NCBI GenBank assembly: GCA_023238725.1
Contig: CM041550.1
Location: 6,085,044 to 6,149,043, forward strand
DNA from: Scortum barcoo
Taxonomy: Eukaryota; Chordata; Actinopteri; Centrarchiformes; Terapontidae
Length of the DNA stretch: 64,000 nucleotides
Direction: 5' to 3'
Shown here: one piece after another, positions 13,901-26,400 of the stretch
Layout: each line of letters opens with the position of its first letter
Position numbering within the stretch: position 1 is the first letter of the stretch
The notes under the pieces: model-generated
Told to the model about the DNA's origin: nothing
Databases searched by the model: none
Seen by the model: only the letters and a program-made list of their open reading frames with translations
Position numbers and translations under genes: made by a program

Positions 13901-16307
13901 CACATCTAATCTGTGACATGTCTGTTTTCAATTCATTTCACTCGTGTCTTTCACAGTTGCTCACCTTTTTCTGTTGGAGCTGAGTGGTGAGCAGGTTGTG
14001 CAGCCCTCTGGGATCTCCCTGCTGACCTTTGACCTTAGAGGCAGGCTGGAATCCAGGGAAGGTGGTCAGGGTCTTTTGGACAGCAGCAACAGGAGGAGTT
14101 TTCTGGGTAGCGGGTTTCACTGATACTACCACTACATCATCATCATCATCATCATCGTCGTCGTCATCGTCAAATCGTTATCTTTGTGGTTTTTGGTTTG
14201 ATTGGACTCTGATGGTTTGTTAGATGTGGAGTTCCTGGTGTTACCAGGGTCTCTGTAAACCTGGGTGCTACTGCTGGGTGCAGATTTAGGGACACTCTCT
14301 TTTACCGTAGAATCAGCTTGTTCCACCACACGAGTTTCTCCATTGGTTGGTTCCTTGGGCTTATGAGGATCCTGTGAGGTTTGATTTAATTTCTCAGGAG
14401 GAGCAACCTTGACACTGGCGGTAGGAATAGTTTTTCCTGCTTCTGCCTGCTCAGTCTGGTTCTCTTTAGTCTTGTCTTGCGCCTTGTCTGTAGTTTTTTC
14501 CGCACTGTTAGCCTTGGGACTGTTTCTCTCCTCATCTGAAACTCTCTTCTTTACCTTCATCCCCGGTGGAAGTTGTTTACCTCTGTAAGTATCCGATAAG
14601 TTCAACCTCCCTTCCTCCTCTTCTCCCACTGCTGCACCTACACTCTCCACATTTTCTTTCTGACAGCTTCCTCTTTCTTCAGCCTTCTGACTCTCCTCAC
14701 GTTTTTTCTCACCACCTCCACCACACTGCATCTTTCGCCACTCAGACTCCTTGTCTGTCTTACCAGGGGCTTTAAAGGGGTTTCGCTCAGGCGGTAGACA
14801 AGAAGGTGGAAGCTGTGTGTCAGATAGAGGGTTTCTCTTTTCTTTCTCTGGCTGAAATGATGGAAGACAACAGACACTTTAAAGCATTTTGATTGCATGT
14901 GCTGTGATTTAAACCCCAAATTTAAGTTTTGTTTACTTGTTTGTTTTTGTACTTGTACTTTTGTACTTCGTTTGTTATACCTCTTATACTTCCAGTTATA
15001 CCTCTTAGATACCTCTTAGACTCAGATACCTCTTAGACTTAGACTTAGACTCTAGTCTAAGTCTAAGTCTAAAGTCATTTCACAAGCCTGACACAAACAT
15101 TATTGGTCTCTTTGGAAATGAACAAAAACTCAACATAAACTTTAAACACGAGTGTTTGAAGGCTTAAAGACATAGAAATGTTGTCAACACACAGCGAACA
15201 AATCCCTGACACAGTTGGTACCAAAGGCATCAAAAGTACATAAATAAGTGTGTATAGTGAAATCTGTGAGAGGACTTACAGCAGTCCAAGGCACGTTTCC
15301 ACACCACCTCTGGCCTGCCTTTTTACCCATAACACAGCGGTAGAACAACCTGGAAAAGAGGAATGAACTTAGGAGATCCTATGCAAAAAAACAGCTGTGT
15401 TCACAGAGAGACGGGTACCTTGTTCACGTGCCCAGTTCAAAAGTGAAGCTGCATCAGGAATGACACTTTGTTAAGTGTAAATCAATCAGTCCACCTGCAC
15501 ACTCACCTGTGGCTTTGTTGTTGTTGACTGTAGGTAAGAGCTTGGAGTTCCACCATTGAATCTTCATGATGGAGGCAGTGGGACGGTGAGACGCTGGAGG
15601 AGACAATAAAGATTATTCAAATCAGACACAGGAATATAAATCCAAACCACAAAAGTGAGAGATGGAATATAAAATTAGCCCATGAATTTAACTATTATGC
15701 CATTAAATACGCCCCAGTTATAGCCTCAAATGTTTTTAACAATGATCTAAGTCAGATGTATCATCAGAGATAGTTAAGACAAACCAAACACATAAAACTG
15801 TATAAATTTTATTCTATAAGCCAGAGGTTTTTCCTCAGATGGGCTCCAAACAGATCCAGGGATGGCTCACTAAATGAAACCGAAAAAAATATTACATCAT
15901 TTATCAAAAGGAGATCACACAGGGGATTTCAGGGATGTGAATACCTTGTCAGCTGACTGAAATCACAGCCTTGCTTATCAACGCAGACGTAGAAGCTTTT
16001 TCCTTTATTAGGTCCATCTTTCACGCCTGTTTTCAACATACACACGCTGTCTGTATGGGGACACAGAGAAAGAGTTATCATATAAACTTTCTAACTTACT
16101 TAAAAGGGAAGTTAGTGAAGCAAAGTATATTTGGCTGAAACGAAACTGCGCTGTCATGCACATAACAGACAGTATTTCCAGGAATAAAACATAAATATGA
16201 GTTCTGGACGCTCAGCACAGTATCTGCCTTTCTGTTTTTATATCAACTAATGAACTATCATTAAGTTATTACTACTTACCATGGATATTACACAAAATCT
16301 TCTCCAT
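4905..16307 (-). CDS. ttf2: Transcription termination factor 2, SNF2-family ATPase (23 coding exons, one apparent frameshift)
   Basis: TTF2 is a nuclear dsDNA-dependent ATPase that strips RNA polymerase II from DNA, notably at mitosis. Exons (5' to 3'): 16307-16280, 16050-15945, 15593-15507, 15349-15280, 14851-13965, 13001-12881, 12605-12423, 12176-12019, 11825-11744, 11507-11382, 11218-11068, 10411-10306, 10109-9925, 9454-9301, 9067-8976, 8469-8384, 7743-7601, 7474-7295, 6970-6912, 6451-6298, 6026-5944, 5444-5370, 5049-4905. Every junction has GT and AG and keeps phase, except inside exon 5, which lacks one base. Allowing for that, the product is about 1153 residues, close to human (about 1160). 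A GRF-type zinc finger occupies residues 4-40 (C6, H9, C13, C32, C38). Residues 100-395 are polar and low in complexity. The ATPase motifs follow: DDMGLGKT near 576-583, DEAH near 724, VTGTPIQNN, VIVSQW, GVGLNLIGG and QACDRIYRVGQ near 1088. The start is the only ATG before the GRF finger. The family assignment is firm. Confidence 0.95.
14133..14175 (-). other. Reading-frame break beside an Asp-codon repeat in ttf2 exon 5
   Basis: Exon 5 is 887 bases although both its ends are in phase 0. The frame from the 5' side reads ...KNHKDND and then runs into a methionine-coding phase of a GAT/GAC repeat and a TAG. The frame from the 3' side reads a poly-aspartate run and then VVVVSVKPATQ, matching the human DDEEEDDVVFVSS region. 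One extra T in the TTT run near 14167-14170 would give KDND-F-DDD and restore the frame. Confidence 0.8.
15033..15072. repeat. Perfect palindrome built of TTAGAC hexamers
   Basis: TTAGACTTAGACTTAGACT is followed by CT and then by its exact reverse complement: 19-bp arms and a 2-base spacer. Looser copies of the same words (CTCTTAGATAC, CTCTTAGACTC) lie just upstream from about 15000. It is in ttf2 intron 4. Confidence 0.9.
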
Positions 16308-16782
16308 TGTTCCGACACGCTGTCACTCCTCACTGTCTCAGTTGCTAAGGAAGTCAAATTCAGATATTTTCGTATCGACCAATCACAGCGCTCAGAAAAC
16401 ACATCTGCTATGTGACTATCAGTATAAAAGTTAAGGTCCAAATTAGTTAATGAAAATCACATATGATTTTTACACAACAAAGATAGAATAATACATATGG
16501 TAATATATGTTAGAATAAATAAGAACTACAGAGAAATGTGTAACAAAAACTCAAACGTGCGACAAATTCTATTCACTAGATAACTTTTATTGTGAAATTC
16601 ACATTTTTCAATCAACACGCCACTAACCGGATATAAGTCAAGTACATTTTTTTGGTATTCGACACATTTGTATTTTTATTTTAATTTAATATAATATTCC
16701 TTAATTTAATTAAAAGCCGTATTTAATATAATTAGCGAAATCAAGGTTTAAAAAAATAAAACTTTAAAAAAACCCACATTTA

Positions 16783-16802
16783 ACTACATTACCCATGATG
16801 CA
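16783..16802 (+). promoter_or_regulatory. ZNF143/THAP11-like promoter site
   Basis: ACTACATTACCCATGATGCA resembles the ACTACAnnnCCCAnnATGC element bound by ZNF143 and its partners, which is common in vertebrate bidirectional promoters. It lies about 60 bases before the first ATG of the putative cenpj leader exon. This is a match by eye and not a scored motif. Confidence 0.55.
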
Positions 16803-16848
16803 ACAACACGTTTGTAGTTTATTTTACTCTCGCGGGCTTTGTTTTGAT

Positions 16849-16936
16849 ATGGCGGCAGGCTTCAAAACTTCTGCCTGTTATGTTCCTTTAACGCACGATT
16901 TCTCTCCAGAAACACCGATTTTCTCCCATGTTACAG
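16849..16936 (+). other. Upstream open reading frame in the putative cenpj leader exon
   Basis: An ATG at 16849 (in the context GATATGGCGG) opens a 29-codon stretch (MAAGFKTSACYVPLTHDF...) that ends at a consensus splice donor. Joined to the acceptor near 17366 it stays open in a frame different from the cenpj start and overlaps it. It is therefore a possible translated uORF, or simply non-coding leader. Confidence 0.3.
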
Positions 16937-17401
16937 GTAAATCTCGCTGTTTGAACACTTTTACTACATTTAGTGAGTTATCTGCCTTGTCACGACCGTG
17001 TAACACAAGTAAAAAACGTTTCATACCTTGAGTAAAACCGCTAAAAACAGCCAAGTATCACCGAGGGAGCCTTTTAAATGCGCCTGACTATCTTTATATA
17101 GATTATTATTTTAAATATTACACTAACTAGTAGCTACATGCCATGAATGTGTTGTCTTAGTTATAATAAATAATTTTCTTAGTTATAATAATAAAGAAAA
17201 CTGCTGTCGTGATAATCCCGGTTTTAACGTTTAGCCGGTTTAAAGCAGATAGCTCACACGCATTTTCAACCGTCCACTATAATTAGTTTTCTTGGCACTG
17301 GATCGTGTTGGAGGATGTTTATTCCCGGTGATTAACCCCTAATTTGTCACCGTAATCTGCCCCAGGATTAGCGAGCCCCTGTCTGACACCGCGCCGTCAG
17401 C

Positions 17402-20400
17402 ATGTCCTCCCCAGCCGGGCTCCAGCACTCCCGGGCGGACCTGGTAGCCCGCTGGATGCCGAGAAGCTCCAGAGCCGGCGTGATCCTCAGCGCCGGCCCG
17501 CCGGACTTAGCTTCCCCGCTGCGCCGCATACCCGCAGCACGATCCCCGCCCTCGGAGCACGACGACTCCGACTTCGCCCCCCTGCCAGCCTCCCCGGACA
17601 GCAGCTGCTTCGGCGGGGTTGACAGAGGAGAGAGAGCCGGGCCGGTCAGCGGGCTCTCCTCGGTGCCGCCCAGAAATGCAGATGGAGAGTTGGACAGTGT
17701 GGAAGAGATGGAAGAAGATCTGCCCTTAATGATGAAGCTGGAACAGGTAAGAATATTATAACAGTACTGATCACATAACCAGAATCAGTTTTATTGATCA
17801 GGTATGTGAAGACATACAAGATCTGTTTTTACATCACTCTTACTGTACACACAGAGATATAGAGTTTAAAAAAGGACAACAGCACCACAAAGTTAAAATA
17901 ATATTGACACAAAGATAGATATATATAGAGAAAATAATAACACCATCAGTAACATGTAAGTAACAGTAAGACAATAGGACAAAAGTGAGATATCAGAAAT
18001 TTGCAAACCATTTAACTACTATGTTTTAACAATGGTCAGACTCAGATCCAGCATGATAGAATAATAAATTAAATACCTGACCAGGACAGCTGAAATTGAT
18101 GGCTTTTTCTTGTGCTATCAGATTTAACACCTAATTTTTCATCTCTAAACTGGGATTGTCTTTATTGACAACACTAAGGCTGAATGAACGCCATATTTCG
18201 GTGTATACACAGTTTTTTGTTTTTTTTTAAACTTTATTTTTCAATCAATATAAACAGGTACAAAATCTTACAGCATATAGCTCTGTTTTAATTCGTATAG
18301 ACTGTAGGTCATTTGTTCCATTGATCAAATTTCTTCTATATTGTCCAGCCAGTGGCTCAGTCCAGGTGGGTCAGTTTTCAGCCAACTTCTTGTAATGGCT
18401 TTCTTAGCTGCAACAGATAGGATCTTGAACAGGTATATGTCTTCTTTACCTATTACACCATCTGGTATCAGTCCTAGATATATATGTACCGGGGATCGTT
18501 AGGGATATTATATCCAGAAATTTCTCTCATGGCTCTCAGAACTCCATCCCAAAATGTCCGTATTTTCATACATGACCAATATATATGAGTGGTTGGCATT
18601 CAGTTGCCCACATTGTCTCCAACAGTATTGTTGTTGACCCAATTGTTTATTTTTAACTTTTGGTGTAATAAAAAGTGTGTGAAATGTTTCCAACCGAACT
18701 CCCTCCATCTTTTAGAGCTTGTTGATGTGTGTTGGGTCTTATATATGGACTGCCAATCACTCCCAGACAACTCAGTGTTAAATTATTTTTCCCATTTCAC
18801 TTTTATATACATTGTGTTTCTTCCTTGTTGCTTCAATAAACCTCTGTACAGTTTAGAGACAATTCTTGAAGGAGCACCTGTCAACACCTCAATCACATCA
18901 TTCCCTTCCAATGAGATTTCCTTCTTAATTTTTGTCTCGTAAAAATGTCTTAATTGAAGATATCTGTACGTGTATACACAGTTTTAACAGCTCATGTCAA
19001 ACCAATGGAACAGTACTCATTACTCATGTGACAGTGTGAATTTCTGACACTTTGTGTGGGCTTCATCATCTCCATCATCTCCAATCTCCATCACACAGAC
19101 ACACTCTTCGCCTCTCCCTGCTATCATTAGTATTTTTCCCTGAAGTCTATTTGTGTCAGAGGCAAGGACACAAACTGTGACAGAAGCGTGTGCATGTAGG
19201 TTAGACAGAAGTTTTGATGTTATCTTATTGTGTGCGGTGGTCGGGAGCCACAAATACATTGCATGTTTGAAAACACTGAAATGGATTTAGTGTCAGTGTG
19301 ATGTCACATGTCCACCCTGTGACCGGTGAGTTGATCTGTTGCGTAGAAATGCCTCTAAGTCTACAGAAAGAGAGCTGGATAAGAGTGTCACCTAATTACG
19401 ATGTGATATTGTGTGTTTGTGCAGTTGAGGAAATGGCAGCAGCAAATGCAGGAGCAGCTAAAAGCCCATCAGTTGGAGGAGCTGCTTCGCCTCCAGGAGG
19501 AGCAGCAGAAGCTGTTGGGAATGATGAATGGATCACAGGACTGCACAGGAGGTAAAGAAGAGAAATGACCAACATTTGCAACACGAAATGTGATTATTTG
19601 TTTCATTTAAGATATGAAATATGTAGGCTGGAGAGAAATGTGCATGTGATTACCCAGCTCATTTAGTTGTAGCTTTGTTATGTGCATATTTTCCTTCACA
19701 TGCTGTACAAAATGACTGTAATGTATCTTGCAGAGAGTTCAGTGCTGTCAGAAGCAGGATGGGGTGAGGACACACTTCAGGGAGCCCATCAATACCCAGA
19801 GACTTTATACAACCCCACCGTAAACTGCCGTGGGGTCCCACAGGGCTCCACCTGTGCTCTCCGACAAGAACATGATCTCTCATCAGCAGGGCGACAGAAG
19901 CAGCTACCAAGAGCTCAAGATTACGAGGAAGATGGTGAGAAAAATGTATAATGAAGCTTAAAGTGAGAACAGAAGTTATATGAGAAATGCAGCCAGTGTG
20001 AGTCTACCTTTACTTTCTTTTGATTGTTAATTTGATTGTGGAGATAACGTTGTGTGTTTCCTACAGGCACGTGGAGCACTAGAGGAGATGATCAGGAACA
20101 GAGCGTAGATACGAGCCAATTTCATGAGCACGATGACACGTTAATACCAAGTGATGGTGGGGCTTTAACTGAAGACAACAGCAGCAAACATGATAAAATC
20201 TCCCATGATAGGTAAATACTATATTATAATACTGTATTCTGTTAAAATGATACAAAGATAAACTACGTCACTGCTTTGCATTAATGTATTTATTTATTTT
20301 TTTTGACAAAGTTGTCTGCATGCTCATGTTTGCACCTCTCCAGGCCAATCAAGCCGGGTATCGGTGGTCAGAAGAAGACGTTTGAGGAGTTGTTGGAGGA

Positions 20401-23400
20401 GCAGCTGAGGCTGGAGGAGCAGAGGCTGAAGTCTGCCCGGCAACAGCAGGTCAGAAAACATAACAAAGGCTCTCCTTAGGAACAGTAAGAAGTAAATCAT
20501 CAGTCAGTGCGATAACACAGTGGACAAGGTTCTTAAAAGCAGGAGAGATTTGTAAGCAAAGCATTTAATTCTCACATATGTAGTTGAAAGCTATATTGGT
20601 GCATTCAAGGACATTTTAATATCTTAGAGCTCCTACAATACCGGATTTTTGTAATGCAACAAACACCAAATTACATCCATGCTGTGTCTCCTCACTTTGA
20701 CAGAGCCAAAATGGAGCCGAAGCTGCACAAGCTCCTCCCAAGAGGGCCTTCCTGAAGCGCGGCGAGGGCCTCTCAAGATTTACCAATAATCGCAAAGCCT
20801 CATCACCAAAGATGGAGATTAAGAAGGACCCCAAACCCCAACCCCAGGCCAGAGTAATCTCCCGCAGCAACTCAGAGCCTGTAGCTATCCAGAGAGGCGG
20901 CACCAATGGAGTCCAGCGGCTTCCTGTCCAGCGTAAAACCACCACACTCAACAAGGAAAACCGAACGAGAGGTCTCAGTTCGCCACCTCAGGATGTCAGA
21001 GTTGAGAGTAAGACGGCACGGACGAATGTTTTGGGTAGTCATCAAAGACAGAACACAGAAGGACCACAGGACGTAGAGAGTAGACAAACCAAACAACGCC
21101 AAGTGGGGCAAGTAAAAGAGCTGAATAACAGGAATGTGGGTCCGTCAGCTCAGTCTGTGAGGAACCATGGTCATAACATGCAGCCAAACCCTGTAACCAA
21201 ACAGGTGGGCCTACTGAGAGATGATGGTGTTGGTTCAAAGGTGGAATCAGCACAAGAACGATTGGGGTCAGACACAGGAGGAGGAGGAGGAGGTGGAGTT
21301 CCCCTGGATTCGTTCGAGTTGTCGTTCCAGGAGAAGCTCCGGCGCTGGGAGTGTGACCGGCAGGTGGAAAGCATGGAGCTGGGAGAGTTTGAGCTGCTGG
21401 AGCAAGCGGCCGAGGAGCTGTCCTTCTCGTCCAACTCCTCCTTTGTCATGAAGGTTTGTCAGGAAGGATTCTTTCAACTCATTAGTGGATGCCCTGTTTT
21501 AAATGATTATCTGTGAACACTTGCTTTTACACTTCTATTCATTCCAAATGTAGCATCATGAGTTTTATAGTGACAGCATGCAGCCCCCTTTCAGTTATAG
21601 CTTGAAAAAAGTGTTTGCAGCTCGTTTTCGCTGCTTCTAACTGGCCAAACATGTTATTGTCGTTTAAGAAATCCCCATAGTGAGTCACCCTTTGTGGTCT
21701 CAAGGATAAGGCGCTGAACATGAGCCACAACATTCCCGGTTTGTGTCTGACTGGGGACCTTTGTTGTTAATTGAAAAAGTTTATTCTCTTAGTTGCAATA
21801 TTGGGATTTAAAAAAAACAACAACAGCTAAAGTGTAAAGAAAGTAGAAGAATGAATGAGTGCAACACTTTTTCTAGTAGTTGGTTGTGTGTTTTTTTCCC
21901 CTGTATTATTTTATTATTTTAGTAAAGGCTCTGTTCGGTGTTTGCAGGTTCTTCAAATGGACCAGCTGCAGGCTGCCAGGAGTCTCCACCAGCGACGGCT
22001 CTCCTCCACGCCCATCAAGTCACCTCCCACAAATACTCTTCAGAGGAGTCAGAGTGTTGGCAGTCGCAGTGATGGTTTGGCGTGTAAAAGCAGCTCCGTG
22101 AACTGTGAAGCGTTTGTTGTGAGGTTAAGAGACGATACACTCGAGAACAAAGGGAGTGTTGGGGATAAGGAGGAACAGGATGGCGGGAGAAAAGAGGAGT
22201 ACGAGGACTCTGATGCTTCATCCTGTGGCCGCTCTGAACTTGAAGATCAGGACGTGGCAATGCTCAAACCACCTTCCCAGTTTCCCAGCACTCTTTGCTT
22301 CCCTGCACAGTCCAACCCGCCGTATGACAAACGGTCGTATCAGGACGAGGACAGCTGCAGGGACTCGGCCTCAGATGTGACACAGGTTGATGGCAGCGAG
22401 AGTGACGGCAGCGTCCTGAGCCACACTGATGAGTCCACTCTGATAGAGGACAAAGACCGTCAGCAGGGCAGAGTTGTGTTTGATGACAATGACACGTGGA
22501 TCGACCCGGAGGACGCCGCAGTTGCCACGGCCGGCAACAGCAGAGCAGTTTGTCCGGTTTCCAAGACAACACCCACCACAGTCTCGCCACCTGAGAGGAC
22601 TCTGTCGAGGAAGGTGAGCAAAGTGGTGGAGCAGGATAATGGCACTGTAATGGGATCAGCCAAGCAAGAGCCGGATCCGCCTCCTTCTCCTCCTCCGCCT
22701 GCCTCACAGCTCATGACGAGGTTATTCCCCCTGCTGAAGCCAAAGGCCCAGAATGCACCTCTCCCTCCGCCTCCTCCTCCCAAGTCCAAACAGCCGCCAG
22801 AGGAGGACACAGGTGAGACAAACTGTCCTGTAGTCTTTTAAACATCCTAACCTGAGCCTGTATTTTTAATCATAAATTGTTCACACGTGACTTTGATTGG
22901 TATTGACCTATTTTCCTGATCAGTATCTGTTACTATTATTTTTCAATTAATGGATTATATTATATTATAAAATAGATATTATTCTAAAATCTGTATGATG
23001 TCCGAAAATAGTGAAAAATGCCCATCACATCACACAAGTGATGTCTTTGAATTTCTTGTTTAGTCTGACCAACAGTGCAAAATGTATCGTCAGTTTTCAA
23101 TACAGCTCGTCTGATACAGGATTTGTTGGTATTTGATATTATCAGTGTTGATACTTGGTTCTAATTTGTAATCCTTATATCCGAGAGGCTGGTGCCAGTG
23201 GATGCTGGCATTTCTGCTTGCTGGACAACTTTAACAATTAAACGTTTATCAAACTCAACTTTTCATTACAGCCCATCATGTCAACAACTTCGCTTTCTGT
23301 TTTTTCTTTCTGCCTCTAAATTGTGTTACAGTTTCCAGAAGCAGTGAATATAATTTAAATATCATATACATGAACAGAGGCGGACTGGCTGTCACTTTAC

Positions 23401-26400
23401 TGTCTTGTAATTTGTAATAATTACTCTCAATGTTACACACAGAACAATTTACATGAAGTTAGAAATAAAAAACACGAGATCAATAAAATAAGATTATTCT
23501 TACCTGTTATCGTGTCGGTGTGTCATCGTCTTCAGGCCAGCAGGTCCAGTCCAGGCTGCTGAGGGAGCGACTGGTCGAGCTGGAGATCGAGATTGAGAGA
23601 TTCAGGAAGGAGAATGCTGCTCTCACCAAACTCAGACAGGAGAATGAGAAAATCCAGGAAAATCTCAGGTGAGCTGTGAGACTGCACTTCATGTTGTTTT
23701 AATACACTTTAAAATAATGTCCTCTCTTGAGTGGAAATGTTTAAAATGGGTCTGTCTCTCCTTACCTGTGAGATTTTATATGTCTGCTGTTGTTGTTGTA
23801 GGAAAGAGCGTTTGGAGTTTGAGCAGATGAAAGCAGAGGAGCTGGCCAAGTTTGAGGAGTACAAGAAAGAGGAAAACAGGAAGTTACAGAAAGAACGCAA
23901 AGTGTTTGAGAAGCACGCGTTGGCCGCCAGAGCCATACCGGACAAAAAGGAACGAGAGGAAATCCAGGTGAAACGCAGATAAAACTCCTGCCAGCTATTA
24001 ACGTTATTTCCATGAACATAAGATAAAGACCGGAGAATCGGTTCCAAGTATTGAAATAAATGAGAGCTTTAACATTTTATTAGTTATAAAAATTAACATA
24101 GCACATAAACACATGAAATCATTTGAGTTTCTGCTCACTAAAAACAAACAGCTGAACTTTGTTGTTTGTTCATTAAAAACTTGATTTATTGTTTGTTCAT
24201 CTTCAAAAACAAAAACAGTGGTCACATTCAAAGTAACAGACCTGTTAGAAAAGGAGATGTTATGTGTGAAATGTTAAAAGAGGTGTGACTCCCCTTTAAT
24301 CGCTCCTCGTCCTCCCTGCCAGGCGCTGAAGCAGCAGCTGAGCTCGCTGCAGGAGGAACTGAGGGGGAGGGAGAGTCGCTGGGCCTCCACACACAGCCGA
24401 CTACGCCAACAGGTCGACTCCCTCAACCAGGACAACGGCTCTCTGAGGGACGAGGTATCGACAAACATACCCATGAGTCTTTGTGTTTACATTGTTGTTT
24501 ATCTTTCATTTTATAAGTGTACTTTATCTTTTAATTTAAGATTCGTGTGTTGGAAAATCTCCGCCTCACTGCTTGGAAGAAAAACAGTGTGAGTGCAGAG
24601 AAGGACAAAGAAACAAAAGACTGTCCTAAAATATTTGAAAACAACGTGACAGCTGTGCCCAAAGGAGTGAAGTTTGCAGTAAGCATGTTTATTCTGTTTC
24701 TTGTTGAATATATTCATGTTCTCTGTTATGTACGTGTCAAGTAAGGAACAAAATTTACAACTGTATGATCATAAAAATTAGAATAATATTTTAAGTGTGT
24801 GATCATGTGAAAACTATCTATAATGCTAATAATGCTAATTTCTGACTTTTTGTTATCTTCATCTAACTGTGTAAATAGTCATCAGGTCCTCTTTGAATGT
24901 GTCATATCTCCTCACATATGTTCTTCCTGACAGTAAAATCACCAGGTCTTTCTCTCCTTGTTTTCAGAGTCCTCTTGACTCCAGAGGAAGCAGCAGCAGC
25001 CCTCCACTGAGCAGCACTGCTGCAGCCTTGAGACGGAGCTCCAGAGAGATCAGTCAGGGTGCTGCAGGTACGACGGACGGTTTATATTCAAAGGAAAGAG
25101 GATTTCCCTTTTCTGACTCAGGTTTTAGAGTTACAGGTTTTTGCAGATCTGTAACCTCATTGGGTTTCTTGTTTTGATGTATTGATCTAAAATATACTGT
25201 ATCATGGATGTATTTCAAGAAGTAATTGTATTTTTTCCAAAGATGACCTTAGATTAAACTAATTTCAGTGTCATTACTGTGAGACTCGTGGTTATTTTGA
25301 CTTTACAGCAGCTATAATCAGTGTATTTATATTAACAAGGGATGACAAGATAGCTCTGTACAAGGTGTTGTTGATGAACTTCCAGAAAATAAAGTCTGCA
25401 GATCTTCCCAGCTTCACAGAGCTTTACAGTGACTTTTTTAGCCCCTAGTTTTGGTTGTTTTCAGTCACAGCAGGCAGTTCTTTTAAGTGAAACAGCTCTA
25501 AAAAAGCCACAAAAGTCACAAAACTGCAGACAGAGACCAGGCTGGTGAACATAATGGAGCCTGGAGAAGCTAAAGAGCGATAAATGTAGATATAAAGAGA
25601 AATATTTCCCTCAAGAGTTGGTTTTAGACCAGAAAAGAACGAACAAGCCTCCGAATGACTGAGTGCTGATCTATGTTTGATGTATGTGCATGTAAAATTA
25701 ATTGTCTGCAGTCTTATATCCACAATTTCAGTCACCACAATTCAACTCATCTCAAAATATGAAGGCTTTATTTGTTGATAACAGTCAGTATTTGTGTCGG
25801 TTGTCAGCAGGCATGAAGAGCAGCCTGAGGAGGCCGTCAGGAACAGGCTCCTCCTCATCCTCCTCTTCCTCCTCGTTGCCGGGCCGACGGACTGAGGAGA
25901 GGTCATCAACAAAACCACCAAACCAAGAGCTCTCACACAGCTGCTCTCCGGTAAGAGATTTTGTCACGCTGCTCTCTTCTGTGACACAACCACCTGCACA
26001 TGCTGCTGTCAGTACACCCATGGTTCATACTTTACTGTTTTTATTCTGACATCTCATTGTAGAAAAGAGATTCTCTGCCAAAACACCCAGAGTGCACTGA
26101 GGCCAAAGAGCCTGAATCAGCTCAGGAGGTCATCACACATCCTGACGGGAAGGTGAGAAAGTGGAACCATGAGAACCAGCTTTTATTAGTTGACCTTAAT
26201 TTGAATCATAAATGATAAATGAGAATATTTTTTATTAATATTTTTGTTGTTTAGCAGTGAGGTTATTTGTTAAGTCAAAGCTGCTGATTCTGATCCTCAC
26301 AGATAGAAAAGGTTCTGGCCGGCGGCGATCGACTTATTTCGTTCCCCAACGGCACCAAGAAGGAAGTTTCAGCAGACGGACTGACGGTCAAAGTCACCTT

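Larger units (their letters stand above)
16308..17401. promoter_or_regulatory. Divergent promoter region between ttf2 and cenpj
   Basis: The ATGs of ttf2 (minus, 16307) and cenpj (plus, 17402) are 1.09 kb apart and point away from each other, so the promoters overlap or adjoin. A probable non-coding cenpj first exon ends at a donor after 16936 (ACAG|GTAAATC). An acceptor (CTGCCCCAG) just before about 17367 leads into the coding exon. The region is AT-rich near ttf2 and more CpG-rich around 16830 and after 17350. No TATA box is obvious. Confidence 0.6.

Noticed and set aside
13938..14731. Two adjoining minus-strand ORFs that could be read as separate genes
   Set aside because: They are the two halves of ttf2 exon 5, split by a one-base frame break. 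Splice sites at both ends and human similarity tie them together.
16795..17031. 78-residue plus-strand ORF between ttf2 and cenpj
   Set aside because: It runs through a consensus donor into intron sequence. It is better explained as a leader exon with an upstream ATG.
20616..20954. Minus-strand ORF with hydrophobic segments
   Set aside because: It lies antisense across cenpj exon 6, whose sense frame is supported by family similarity and phase.
22264..22810. Minus-strand ORFs of 147 and 116 residues
   Set aside because: They are antisense shadows of cenpj exon 7, a GC-rich, stop-poor exon.
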